From Tilletia caries (taxonomy: Eukaryota > Basidiomycota > Exobasidiomycetes > Tilletiales > Tilletiaceae), in contig JALUTQ010000041.1 in NCBI GenBank assembly GCA_032718865.1, positions 186,001 through 250,000 of the forward strand: a stretch of 64,000 bases of DNA, in the 5' to 3' direction. Below, piece after piece: positions 51,640-61,735 of this stretch (positions are counted from its first letter, which is position 1; the number at the start of each line of letters is the position of its first letter). The translations under genes were made by a program, and so were the position numbers. A model generated the notes under the pieces. The model saw nothing but the letters and a program-made list of their open reading frames with translations, was not told where the DNA came from and ran no database searches.

Positions 51640-52000
51640 TCATCAATGATAACCGCCTTTCTGCCTGCGTGCTGCACATGCCACTCATCTCGCCACCATT
51701 TCCAGCTCGAGTGACTTGAGGGGTATGATGACGATCCACGTCTTCTCGGGCCAGATTGTCTGAAGGAGCTTGAAGAGGAGCCCCTTTCCACGTCCATTTG
51801 CCACGCCCGGGGCGGGGCGCGCAGTTTGGGGACAATCTCTGTCCATGGAAGGGTCTGTTCTGGCATGATGTGTGTGTGATTGTGGGATTGAGTGAGGATT
51901 TCTATTACTGAAGCTGCAGTACAATAGGGCGAGGTCGAGTTTGCGCCCAGGCTGCTCAGCAAGCTGAGCGTTCCCGATCTGCTTGACTTGCCACGTGGGG
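51640..52000 (-). pseudogene. Helicase-like ATP-binding fragment
   Basis: One minus-strand frame reads NGRGKGLLFKLLQTIWPEKT followed by WIVIIPLKSLELEMVAR. This matches the spacing of helicase motifs I and Ia in fungal RecQ-like proteins (GxGKSLLF ... VVVPL..L..DM), but the motif I Ser/Thr is replaced by Gly. A stop follows 12 residues later. Resemblance only; short and broken. Confidence 0.4.
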
Positions 52001-52282
52001 TGAGTCATGTGGAGGGGTGATCAAATTTTTTTTGATCACTGCACACCGCTCACTCGTGGCTTGCTAGATCAGCCTGGGTTTCTGAGGCTACTTCTGGCAG
52101 CACCTCCCTGCTCAGCACGAAGGTCTATACAGAAACAGAAATCGGGAGCGTGTGACTTTGTACTGTAGAAATTCCCCTTGCTAAATGCTGAAGTGTGGTT
52201 ATAGTGTGCTATCGGTGTGCTACTCGAAGGGTGAAGGTCAACTAGTCAAATCTTTGCTCAATTTAAAATTTATTCCACCGGG

Positions 52283-53415
52283 TAAGGTTGTCCCCGGAGT
52301 AGCGCGGAGGGTCCCGCCCAGGGCTCGGCTCCGACTATAGTCGCACGTTTTTTGGCATAGTCATAGTCGTAGTCGTAGGCGTTTTTTGAAAATCCGAAAT
52401 AGTCATAGTCGCAAGTCTGACTATAGTGCCATAGTCGACTATAGTCGCAGGATTTTGCGCAGCCAGATTTTGCACTATAGTGTGACTATAGCCAAAATTG
52501 GAACGCCAGTGCGCCACTATAGTCGGACTTTGGCACAATAGTTCTCGCACTATAGTTGCACGTCAAATTTCAGACCATAAATAGTCATAATGTAGGTCGC
52601 CTTCCATTGTCTAAAATCGGATATAGTCAGGCTATGGTTCGACTATCCAACGATAATATTCGCACTATGACTGGCTATAGTGTTTCATGGGCAATGGATG
52701 TCATAGTCTGACTATAGCGGTGGCGGTCGGGCCTGCGGCTATAGTCGCAACTCCAAGCTATAGTCAGACCATGACATACTATAGTCGGACTATAGCCGAA
52801 TTGTTTGCTGCGACTATAGCCTTGACATCCAGCTACTGTCCGACTATAGTCGCAAAATCAATTTTAGACCAGATTTTTGACGACTATGGCGACTATTGTC
52901 TTACATTTTCTGGAGCATAGTCATAGTCATAGTCGTAAGTTCGACTATCAGCGGCTATGACTATAGTCGCTCATAGTCGTATGAGGCTATAGTCGTAATA
53001 GTCGTAAAATCCCATAGTCGTGCCGAGCCCTGGTCCCGCCCCCGCACTTCCAAATTCCGCCGAAATTTTTACTTTTTGAGGCGAGCTCCGCCTTCGCAGA
53101 CTAAGACGCGCAGACTAAGACGGAGCTGAAAAAACCAGCTCCGCGTTCCGACGGAATGTTGCAAAAGTTGAAATCCCAGCTCCGCGCTCCACGTTTTTTC
53201 TGTGCGTTTTCATAATGCTCCTCCGTGCTCCGTATATGCGGAGCTCCAAATTCCGTCGGAGCGCAGTGGTGGTATAAGTTGCCCTCAGAATTACTCTAAT
53301 CAGAGCTACATATTTACCGTCCGACATTGTAGCGGTGATGACTACGGTGCTATTTTGAAGTTCTCAACGGATAATGGTGCCTGTGTAATCCTTGGAGCGT
53401 GTCTCAATGATGCCC
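52283..53415. mobile_element. hAT-like GC-rich MITE (TAAGGTTG family), truncated, with a nested hAT MITE
   Basis: Starts TAAGGTTGTCCCCGGAGT, is interrupted at base 36 by the element at 52319-53032, and continues through CCGCACTTCCAAATTCCGCC as in the other copies. It ends abruptly near 53415, where a host-like coding fragment begins. Confidence 0.75.
52319..53032. mobile_element. hAT-like MITE (CAGGGCTCGGC family), complete
   Basis: Termini CAGGGCTCGGC and GCCGAGCCCTG are flanked by GTCCCGCC (52311-52318 and 53033-53040). The intact host-element sequence without it is seen in other TAAGGTTG copies. The palindrome CGACTATAGTCG and halves of it occur more than 25 times. Fragments of its left end are at 10152, 28931 and 32291. 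Confidence 0.88.
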
Positions 53416-53429
53416 ACCACGCGCGGGCG

Positions 53430-53848
53430 AGGGAAGCTTCATGCGGAAACGCTTCGGACCGAGCTCGAGCATTGGGGTCGGGATGGGCATCCTGTCGCCG
53501 TCGTCAGCAACGGCGACGGGCGGTGGTGGCGGGGGAAACCGCGGGAATGGAGCTTCGAGCCCGGAGATCCTTACCTTGGCGGGGACGCCCTCGAACTTCG
53601 TTCTCGGCTTCGTTTGGGATGGGGGCCACTGTGACGGAGGGGTTGGGCGGGAAGGGGAGCGGTGCGGCTTCGCCGGATGGTCAACTGGCTGGGGCTGGGC
53701 GGAATACTAGTGACGTGGGTGTGTCGAGCGCGTCGAAACAAGCTGCTGCGTTTGCTGCTGAGACTATCGTTCCACCCGGGAGCGCGGGCGGGGGCGCGGG
53801 CGGGGGCTCAGGAAGGGGCATGGGATCCCGGAAGACGTCCCTTGGAAG
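53430..53848 (+). pseudogene. Gly/Ser/Ala-rich host coding fragment
   Basis: MRKRFGPSSSIGVGMGILSP near 53441, then a Gly-rich run, then LTLAGTPSNFVLGFV. At a G-run near 53620 the sensible frame changes and continues as VTEGLGGKGSGAASPDGQLA and GVSSASKQAAAFAAETIVPP to 53848, where a MITE starts. Flanked on both sides by MITEs, so it is an isolated exon piece. Confidence 0.4.
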
Positions 53849-54366
53849 CAATAAGGATGGGCACGGAGCGCCGCGGAGTGCTCCGTACTCCAAAGCCCCT
53901 ACTGCGGCTGACTCCGGCTGATTTTGAAAGAACATTCGCACTCCGTACCCCGCTCGTTTTCAGACAGTCGCCCAAACTCCGCTCCGTACTCCGCACAGAT
54001 CTCCCCATCGTATTGTGCCAGCTCCGTACTCCGGCTCAATTTGGGTGAAATTTCAAAGTCCACTTCGTACTCCGGGGTGACGGACCGCGACTACTCCCCC
54101 GAAACCTCGTACTCCGGGCAAAGTTCGCAGAGGTCCTACAAAACTTGAGAAATGTAAATCCTTTCATTGACTGACGCTCTTCCATCCATGTTTTTTGTTC
54201 GAGAAGATAGTCGTTGGTAATTGTAGAGCTCAAAAAGATAGTATTTGAACCCCAAATGAGAAGTCCGAAAAACATTTTGTAAATATTGCCTAGATCTGAC
54301 CCAAATTTTCAAAATTGCCTTCCATTTTTTAAGGTCAGTAATAAGCCCCGGAGTGCCCGGGATTAG
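53849..54366. mobile_element. GC-rich MITE (TAAGGATGGGC family)
   Basis: Begins TAAGGATGGGCACGGAG. CTCCGTACTCC boxes occur through the first half. The block TTCCATCCATGTTTTTTGTTCG also occurs in 39123-39990. The right end CCCGGGATTA is eroded. Confidence 0.5.
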
Positions 54367-54549
54367 TGACGGCGAGGGAAAAGTGTGACGTGGGAAAAGC
54401 GAAGGGAAGTGGAGGCAGGTGTTGCCATGCAGAGATGCGAGAGAAAGGGAAAGGAAGATAAGAGAAAGGGAAGGGAGAGATAAGATACTGGTGCCACGTG
54501 TTAAGCACGTGGTCATCCGGCACATAACTCCGCGTCTGTGCTCTAACCA

Positions 54550-55310
54550 CAGCAACAAAGACGCTTCCACACCTCAAACCCCAATGAATGCTACATTGCT
54601 ACGCCACTTCCACCTCTGCCTCCTCACCCTCCGCCTGTGAATGCGTCGAGGGGTCGTAAAGGGCGATTTGGGGCAATGAAACGCCATCGGAGTGGGGTCG
54701 AAAATATGCAGCGGCAGAAGAAGTTGCCGAATTTCAAGCAAGAACGAGATAAGCAAGAACGAGAAGCGCAGCTGCGTGTTCTTTACGATGAGATGAAAAG
54801 GAGGAAGCCGGAAAGGCAGGCGGCGGCAGAGGAGCGCGAGCGGCTGAAGAAGCAAGCCAAGATGTGGCCTTTTAAAATTGCACGTCCTCGTCCCAAGCCT
54901 ACCGAGGAAACATATTTCAAAAGTCATGCGGACGATGAGAACGGGAACGAGGAGCGATACGACGGAAATGGCGCAGGAAAGAATAAAAGAATTTCACAGC
55001 TTTTCAATGACCGCCCCGTTGCCAAGACTCCACTGTCCGTGTATATGCAATCCACAGACCACAGAGTGAGTGTTGAGTTTTGTAGTTTTTGCTTGGGGGT
55101 CCCGGGTCTATGGCTTTTGAACGCAATTGCACACGTACACTTACTCGATTTGAATCTGAAATTCAGCCATGACACCAGTTTGTCTGTGCTACTGCAGCGT
55201 CATCGTGCTTGTCCCAAACGAGCTCGCCGTCCGCCGACCCGTTATCAAACCTGTCGCCAGGTACAATGAACACGATCTTCGCTCAGATCGAGAAGGTCAG
55301 CAAGCGACGT
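54550..55310 (+). pseudogene. Host gene remnant, basic/coiled-coil, exon cut by MITE and LTR
   Basis: A splice acceptor (GCTCTAACCACAG ending at 54549) opens an exon that runs to a donor GTGAGT at 55070. It encodes a Pro-rich lead, a charged coiled coil (KQEREAQLRVLYDEMKRRKP), then KIARPRPKPTEETYFKSHAD and NDRPVAKTPLSVYMQ. After an intron ending CTACTGCAG (55197) one frame reads VIVLVPNELAVRRPVIKPVA and RYNEHDLRSDREGQQATL into the LTR boundary area. Upstream exons were lost to MITEs. No domain recognised; plausible chromatin or RNA-related protein on composition alone. Confidence 0.45.
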
Positions 55311-56041
55311 TGCGAGCCCTCCCTTGAGGGTCTCCAACATCCGCTGCTCCTTCTTTGTAAAGATTCCCGGTCTGAGGAAGTCTTCTGACTTCAAGTAGAC
55401 TAGGTATTGGACATTCAGCACGTAGTACCGCTCGTTGTATAGAGACAGAAGGGACGTGCTGCAAGAACTTTGGCCTATGTGTCTACTCGAACAATCAGGA
55501 GACAACTGTAACCAGTAGTCCCGACAGGAAGTATGTGGGTAAGGAGGTAGTAGTCGAGAGGGTAGAGTGGTAGAGGGTAGAGGGGATGAGACTCAGTCGA
55601 TCACACGGTAGACTTAACTCTGCAATGTTCTGTGATTGCCAAGTTAGGTGTCTGAGGTGTGTGAATGAAAAAGCTGGGGAGAACAGAAAGGGGAAGGAGT
55701 AGCTGGAAGCTGGCTCCTTATATGCCTTTCAGGTTCTGCTCCGAGCGCAGCAGAGTTGCTGCGCTTTGACTGCGCACGACTGCGCACGACTGCGCTTCGA
55801 CTGCGCAGTGCTGCGCTTTGACTGCGCTTGACTGCGCATGAAGTTGGTAGACTACTGCGCATAGCTGCGGGCGACTGCGCTTGCTGCGCATGACGTAGGC
55901 CCGCTGCTGCGCATTACTGCGGACGGGAGCGCTCAGCATAGGGTTGGAATAGCCACAACCTATGCGAGTACACAGCTAATGAAAACACCACTTGAGACCC
56001 TATGCTAGTAACATCGGAAGCAAAAGGGCCAAACCCTTACA
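55263..56041 (-). repeat. 3' LTR of the gypsy element
   Basis: The minus-strand sequence begins TGTAAGGGTTTGGCCC immediately after a polypurine tract. It contains a TATA box (GGCATATAAGGAG, near 55715) and is related to the solo LTR at 49 kb. The far boundary (about 55.26-55.4 kb) is uncertain because the only other copy is diverged and the 5' LTR is not in the window. Confidence 0.65.
55745..55925. repeat. GACTGCGC array inside the LTR
   Basis: About 15 irregular repeats of CTGCGC, mostly spaced as GACTGCGC(A/T), occur upstream of the LTR TATA box on the minus strand. The solo LTR has only a trace (GCGCAGCACACTGCGCGG). Position in U3 suggests regulatory sites, but expansion by slippage is equally likely. 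Confidence 0.6.
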
Positions 56042-56053
56042 TCCTCCCCTTCT
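56042..56053 (-). promoter_or_regulatory. Polypurine tract of the gypsy element
   Basis: AGAAGGGGAGGA on the minus strand ends exactly at the TG that opens the LTR. This is the plus-strand DNA priming site expected in LTR retrotransposons. Confidence 0.75.
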
Positions 56054-56294
56054 GGATCGTCGTTACTCGGTAACTACGATCCATCACTGGAAGGTTCTTG
56101 GTTGGCAAAGAAGTAAAAGGGGAATGTGAAGGGATATGTGTACAAGTAGTGGGTGGAGGATAATCTTAAGCTCGGGAAAGTGGGAACAGTGTTTTTTTAT
56201 AGAAGTGGTATTTTTTGTGGGGTTTTATTTGGAATTTTTATAAGCGAAAAGATATGGAGCCAAGGATTTTTGTCGGGAGAAACCGGGGCCGGAT

Positions 56295-56984
56295 TTAATG
56301 GTCGGAACGGGGGCCGAAGTGGAGGAGGCATTTGCCGTAGATCGGGTTGGCGAGAATTGTGGGGTGGTGGAGGTCGCCTTCGGCGGCTAGCATAAGTTCG
56401 GCTGCTAGTTTCCTGCCGGTCCGGTGGTTCATAGTGCGGAATTCATTTTTATGATACTCGCGCTGAGACCAGGCTGCTTCGGCCGAGAAGTTGAATATGT
56501 TAGCGGCGAGCCGGACCTTGGAGCGGAGTGCCCGATCGATGGCCTCATTTTCGCCCGTAAGTCGTTCGACTTCTTGAGTGAGGGATTGGGTGGCCCGATT
56601 GACGATGTCGTCAATCTCCCGGCTGATCCACGGGCGGATGTAAGTAAACCATCCAGCCCGGGACAAATCGTCCATGTGTGAGAGGCGATTAAATACATAG
56701 AACACCGCAGCATATTAGGAGAGGGTGGGTTCTACAAAAGGAGTGGAAAAAGAATCACTGTGGCCCGAGCTCATGATCGAGGGAGAGAGGGGAGCTTGAA
56801 AGGGCGGGAGGTCTGCAGTCAAGTGAGTGAGGGCGAGACCAAAAGACTGGGGATCGAGAGGGAGTTCTTCGAACGGGTGAGAGAACATTGAGGTGGGGGT
56901 GTCGATCAAGTCGTGGTGAGGGAAGGGGGTGTTGTTGTTGGCGGTGCGGGGCCAAGTAAGAGATGGATCGATGTAGGTAGACAT
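56295..56984 (-). pseudogene. Extra ORF between gypsy pol and 3' LTR, one in-frame stop
   Basis: MSTYIDPSLTWPRTANNNTP opens at 56984 and the frame ends at TAA 56715-56717. The same frame continues as FYVFNRLSHMDDLSRAGWFT to 56295. The second half has a long helix (REIDDIVNRATQSLTQEVER, LTGENEAIDRALRSKVRLAA) and an aromatic-rich end. It lies where env sits in retroviruses and errantiviruses, on the element's coding strand, but has no signal peptide or membrane helix. Either an element-specific accessory gene or a captured host gene. No domain recognised. Confidence 0.5.
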
Positions 56985-57044
56985 GTTGAGTGTGGATGGG
57001 GGTGTCGATGGGGAATCAAACTGTCTCACTGTAAAAACCGGCTC

Positions 57045-57053
57045 TCTTTATAG
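57045..57053 (-). promoter_or_regulatory. TATA box of the extra ORF
   Basis: CTATAAAGAG on the minus strand lies about 65 bases upstream of ATG 56984, with an A/C-rich leader between. This suggests the ORF has its own promoter rather than depending on the LTR. Confidence 0.5.
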
Positions 57054-57354
57054 CTTTCTACGTTCAATGAGAACATGAGGAGCTGGAAAGGAGGATTTTT
57101 CTCAGTCAAACTGCAAAGGTATGCTAGACCCTGACAATCTGAGCGAAGAGAGAGATGAAAGTAGTGTGTGCTGTACAGCGCGCAGCAATTGGATGCCGGT
57201 AGCTGCAGCAGCAGCTACGCCGCTACAGGATAGCAATTGTCATGATACGATGATGCGAGATAACGACATAACCACTCGCTTCGCCACTTGATAACGCGTG
57301 ATTGATGCTGTGCAGTAGCATGTGCATCAATTGGTTAAAAGCTAAATGGCGATT

Positions 57355-57540
57355 TGAGTGCGGCGTTTTGACCGAGTGGTCCCGTTCTGCTTGGGTTCGA
57401 TTCCGGTGGGTGGTGTAAATCTTTTTTTGTGTGTGTGTGTGTTGGTTTTTGATTTTCGGCCGAGTGCATTCCGGTAGTTGGCATGTATTTTTTTCTTTTT
57501 TTTTTTCTTCTTTTTTTTTTTCTTTTTTCTTTGTAGTCAA
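57355..57540 (+). repeat. Degenerate tRNA-like head with (GT)n and polypyrimidine tract
   Basis: TTGACCGAGTGG and GGGTTCGATTCC look like the A- and B-boxes of a Ser/Leu-type tRNA, but only 16 bases separate them, so the anticodon arm is deleted. A T7 terminator, a (GT)7 stretch (57429-57442) and a T/C tract (57485-57532) follow. Probably a SINE remnant inside the gypsy 3' region. Confidence 0.45.
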
Positions 57541-57582
57541 CACTCAACACCATAGAGTAGTTGACATATTCACACCAACTGA

Positions 57583-59386
57583 TCACTGTGAGCGAACCAA
57601 CGTGGATGATGAAGATCCTTGTGGTAAGAGACTAGGTTCAGATACTCCATGGAGTTCAAGATACCTATCAAGAGCTGTAAGCTGGTTACAATTTTCGATA
57701 GGCTCCCATGTCTGTTCGCCAGTGGACCATAAGACCAACAGGCTCAGCTTGAGGAGAGCCAACGGTGGCTCAGGATGTCTTCCACGTTCCACTCAGCCTC
57801 TTCATCGACTCCAAAGTCATAGAATGCTTTGGGGTCACGTCCAGGGAACAACTTGTCGTCGTTCGGGACATGAGGCTTTAGCAGGCTGCTATGGAAGGTG
57901 GGATGAATGCGACGCTTCGTAAGCTCGGCAGGGAGCTCGAGGGTGAAGGCATCTTGCTCCGAGAAGCATTTCACAATCTTGTAGGGACCAAGAAAGCGAG
58001 GCAGCAGCTTGGCAGCTCTTCCTGCGGGGAGCTTGAGCCTTGAGGTTGCTCGTTGACAGATACACGAGATCCCCAAGCTGGTACGCCGCCGTATCTGAAC
58101 GGCGCTTGTTGACCTGCGTGGTTTAACGAGTGCGCGACGCAATGATTCGGTCATGAGCAGTCATGATGTTGAGTTTGATCTGCTCATGATAATTCTTGAC
58201 GCCTTGGAAGATGCTAACCTTCTTTCCAGGAGGCCTGGAAAGAACGGGGTTAAATCAGGAGTTCGAGGGGACTATATACCGTGCTGCTGTTGACCTGAGA
58301 GTTCATTGCAAACTCAGTGGCAGTCAGTCGGTCTTTCCAATCCTCCTGATCAGCCTGGACGATTGATCGAAGGATTTGGATGACGGTGCGATTGGCGCGT
58401 TCTGTAGAGCCGTCCGTCTGTGGATGGTAGGCTGTTGAAAATAGAAGGCGAATCGACAGCAGGCGATGAAGCTCTTGCCAGAAGGTTGACTTCCAACGTG
58501 GGTCTTGGTCCGACACGATGCTTGATGGCAGACCGTGGTAACGCACCACATTGTCATACACAAGTCGGGCGGATTCCGCAGCTGTGACTGTGGTGACCGT
58601 GGGGACAAGATGAACTATGGACGTGAGTCGGTCAATGACTACCAACAGGAAGTCATAGCCATGGCTGACGGGAACGGGTCCGACAAAGTCGAGAGCAATT
58701 CCTTGCCAAGGCTGCTGAGGCACTCGAAGTGGGTGCAGTTTTCCGGAAGGCTTCTTTGGTGCGGACTTTGTGACAGCGCAGGTGCCGCACGATTTGCAGA
58801 AAGCTTCGACGTCTTTGACCATCGTTGGCCAGAAGTAGTATCGACGGAGCTCGGCCAGAGTCTTGAGCGATCCAAGATGTCCGACTGTTTTGTGAGCATT
58901 GTCGATAAGGAGCTCCGTCACCCTCCTTCCTTTGAAAATAACCCCCGGGATGCAGACGCTGTAAGAATCGGCGTCGCCATCCTTGTTGGTGAATTACAAG
59001 AATCCATCTGAGACGGTGTAGGTGGGCTTGTGGTCCTTGGGCTTATTCCAAATCGGTTGGAAGAATGGGTCGTTGCTGTATCCGGCTTGAACTGCCGGAC
59101 CGATATCACTGGTTAGGCCTTCGGGTTTGATGAAGGTCTTGTTACTGTTCGGCGGAGAAGGTTGGGCGGTTCCCGGAGCATCGCGTTGACGGATGTTGCG
59201 GATAATGGCCGCATTGTAGAGATGTGGGGGTTCGTCTTCGGAATCGCGGCTCAGCCGAGCATCAGCGTTGACGAAGTCGTGTGCGTTGCTGGGCACGGTG
59301 GGATCTTCCCAGAACCGAGAGAGGTAGTACATTGCTATCACCAGGGACATATTGAATGGAGTATGTAAACCTGGAGAGGTATTCAA
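57583..59386 (-). pseudogene. Gypsy integrase and chromodomain, multiply disrupted
   Basis: After RNase H comes a zinc-binding region (TVGHLGSLKTLAELRRYYFW with C-x2-C in CKSCGTC) and the catalytic core: Asp in GIALDFVGPV, Asp in SIVSDQDPRW, Glu in YHPQTDGSTERANR. The GPY/F module (LLPRFLGPYKIVKCF) and a chromodomain (WNVEDILSHRW, LVLWSTGEQTWEP) follow. Lesions: TAA at 58994-58996 in one frame, a 1-base loss at 58250, a stop near 58120, frame changes near 58070 and 57750. The chromodomain would target insertion to heterochromatin. Confidence 0.85.
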
Positions 59387-60941
59387 GCCACCGAGCTTGA
59401 CGGCCGCTCAGGTTCTTTTGAGTTTGAAGATACTCCAGACTACGATGGTCCGTGATAAGGATGAACTTGCGTCCCAGGAGTTGATCCTCCCATTTCATGA
59501 GTGCTTCAAGCACGGCAAGAAGCTCCTGCTCATGAGTGCGGTAGTTCATTTGAGCCGAGTTGAACTTGCGACTGTGAAAACCGGCGGGACGCATGGTCTG
59601 CCAACTTGATCCTTGTCCATATAATGCGCCGACGCCCGAGGTAGAAGCATCGCTGAAAACAAATATTGGTTCTTTGTTGTGGACAGGATCGATGGGCTTG
59701 AGTATGGGTGGCTTTGATGCAGCCCGCTGCAGCTGAGACAAACATTCTGTTTGGAGCGGTCTCCATTCGAATGGCTGTCCTTTCTGGGTGAGCTTTGATA
59801 TGGGACCAGTCATGTTGGTGAGATTTGGGAAGAATTGGGCAAGGTATTGCACCAGGCCAAGGAAGCGTTGAACCTCTTTGACGGTCTTCATCTCTTTCCA
59901 AGCAATGATTTTGCTGAGCTTGTCCTCGTCGGCGTGAAGCCCGTCTTCATCGATGACGTGCCCAAAACACACCATGGACTTCGAATAAAGATCCATCTTG
60001 TCCTTGGACAAGTACAGCTCGGCAGCACGCAAGATCGCAAAGACTAGACCGAGATGCTCTTCATGCTCCTCAATTGAGTCTGAGAAGATGAAGATGTCAT
60101 CCAGGTATGCGTGCACGAAGCTGCCGATGTGCAGTCGAAACAGATACATCATGAGCTGTTGGGCAGTGCTCGGCACATTGCAGTCACCTTGTTGGGCAAC
60201 CAAGCTAACAAAGGTGCCGAATGGAGTAGCGAAAGCTGTCTTCCAGACGTCCTCAGGGATGATGCGGATTTGCTCGAAGAAGTCGGCTTGATCGATCTTC
60301 GAACGGTACTTGGCTCTTGCCACATCCCGACGGATGACATCTTGGTCCGGAAACGGAGTGACGTCCTTCACGGTGTTGTCGTTACGCTGTCTTGCGTCCA
60401 CGACAGTCCGAATGCGACTGTCTTTCTTCGGAATGACCATCATGGGCATGGCAGCGGGAACTGCGGCCCGTTTCCAGACACCAGACTTCGTGCAAGTCTC
60501 TATCTTTTGAAGATACGCTTGCCGAAACTGTTCTGGACATTTTGCCGGGCGGCAGTGTGGACGATAATCCTCATCAATCAAAGAAATGGCATGATTGATC
60601 TCCCGAAACGGCGGAAGTTTCGCAGGACGAGGTCCCCAGAGATCTTGTGTCTTTTTGAACCATTCTTTGGATAGTCCTTCGATGATGTGTTCCTCCAGGT
60701 GTTGGCTAAATGCCGATGGAATGGACGGACCCGCCGGTTTTGTCGTCGTGCAGACCACTTTTGTGATCTTGACGCCAGAGGTGGGGTCGGTAGGGTGGTC
60801 AATGCCGACTGTCTTGAGGGAGCTGGCATTGAGTACCGAGACCTTAGCACGTGGAGGGAGTTTTTTGATCTTGTTGAAGATCCCGTAAGCAGAGAGCACT
60901 GGCTTGGTCGAAGTTGAGGGCTTTGCTTTAAATATCTTGAG
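59262..60941 (-). pseudogene. Gypsy reverse transcriptase / RNase H
   Basis: A 545-codon open block. Reverse transcriptase: VIPKKDSRIRTVVDARQRND, FATPFGTFVSLVAQQGDCNV and the catalytic AYLDDIFIFSD. RNase H: FSDASTSGVGALYGQG and TDHRSLEYLQ. At its end the expected LADALSRF motif is spoiled by a small deletion near 59335, which moves integrase into another frame. The 5' end is cut from the protease by the MITE at 60942. The catalytic core itself is uninterrupted. Confidence 0.9.
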
Positions 60942-61735
60942 TAAGGTTGTCCCCGGAGTAACGCGGAGAGCTCCGCCTCCGCACTTCCAAATTCCGCCGG
61001 AATTTTGACTTTCTGAGGCGAGCTCCGCCTCCGCAGACTAAGACAGAGCGGAAAAAAACCAGCTCCGCGTTCCGACGGAATTATACAAAAGTTGAAATCC
61101 CAGCTCCGCGCTCCGCGTTTTTCTGTGCGTTTTTCATAATGCTCCTCCGTGCTCCGTGTATGCGGAGCTCGGAATTCCGCGGAATTCCGTCGCAGCGCAG
61201 TGGTGGTATAAGTTGCTCTCAGAATGACTCTAATACACTCAGAGCTATACATTCACCATCCGACATTGTTGCGGTATTGACTCCAGTGCTATTTTTGAAG
61301 TTCTCAACGGATGATGATGCCTGTTTTTATCCCCTGCGGGTGTCTCGAGGATGCCTATTTTTCTCGGAATTCCGCACTTTCCGCGGAAATTTTTGCGGAA
61401 TTCCGGCGGAGCGCACCCGAAATGAGGTCACGTGACCCTAATTTTTCGACTATCACGTGACCTCACAGCTCCGTCGGAATTCCGCGGAAATTCCGCCGGA
61501 ATTTTCACACAATTTTTGACGACTCCGCGCTCCGCACTTTTTGGCAAGTAGGCCCAGGATTGGGCTCCGCCTCCGCACAAATTCCGGCGGAGTCCTCCAA
61601 GCGGACTCCGTGCTTTTTTAAGATCAAAAATTTCTCGAAAGTGAGCTCCGCGCTCCGCCTCCGGCGGAGCCCTCCGTCGGAGGAGTGCGGAGTCCGCAAA
61701 ACCCCAGCTCCGCGTCAACTCCGGGGACAACCTTA
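60942..61735. mobile_element. hAT-like GC-rich MITE (TAAGGTTG family) inside gypsy pol
   Basis: Full-length sister of the element in T1 (794 versus 793 bp), flanked by the 8-bp duplication ATCTTGAG (60934-60941 and 61736-61743). It separates protease from reverse transcriptase and supplies false coding extensions on both sides. Confidence 0.92.

Noticed and set aside
53202..53921. 239-codon continuous plus-strand ORF
   Set aside because: Its first third is MITE sequence and its last part another MITE; only 53430-53848 looks like host coding, and that part switches frame near 53620.
57355..57425. tRNA-Ser/Leu gene
   Set aside because: Only 16 bases separate the A- and B-box motifs, too few for an anticodon arm.
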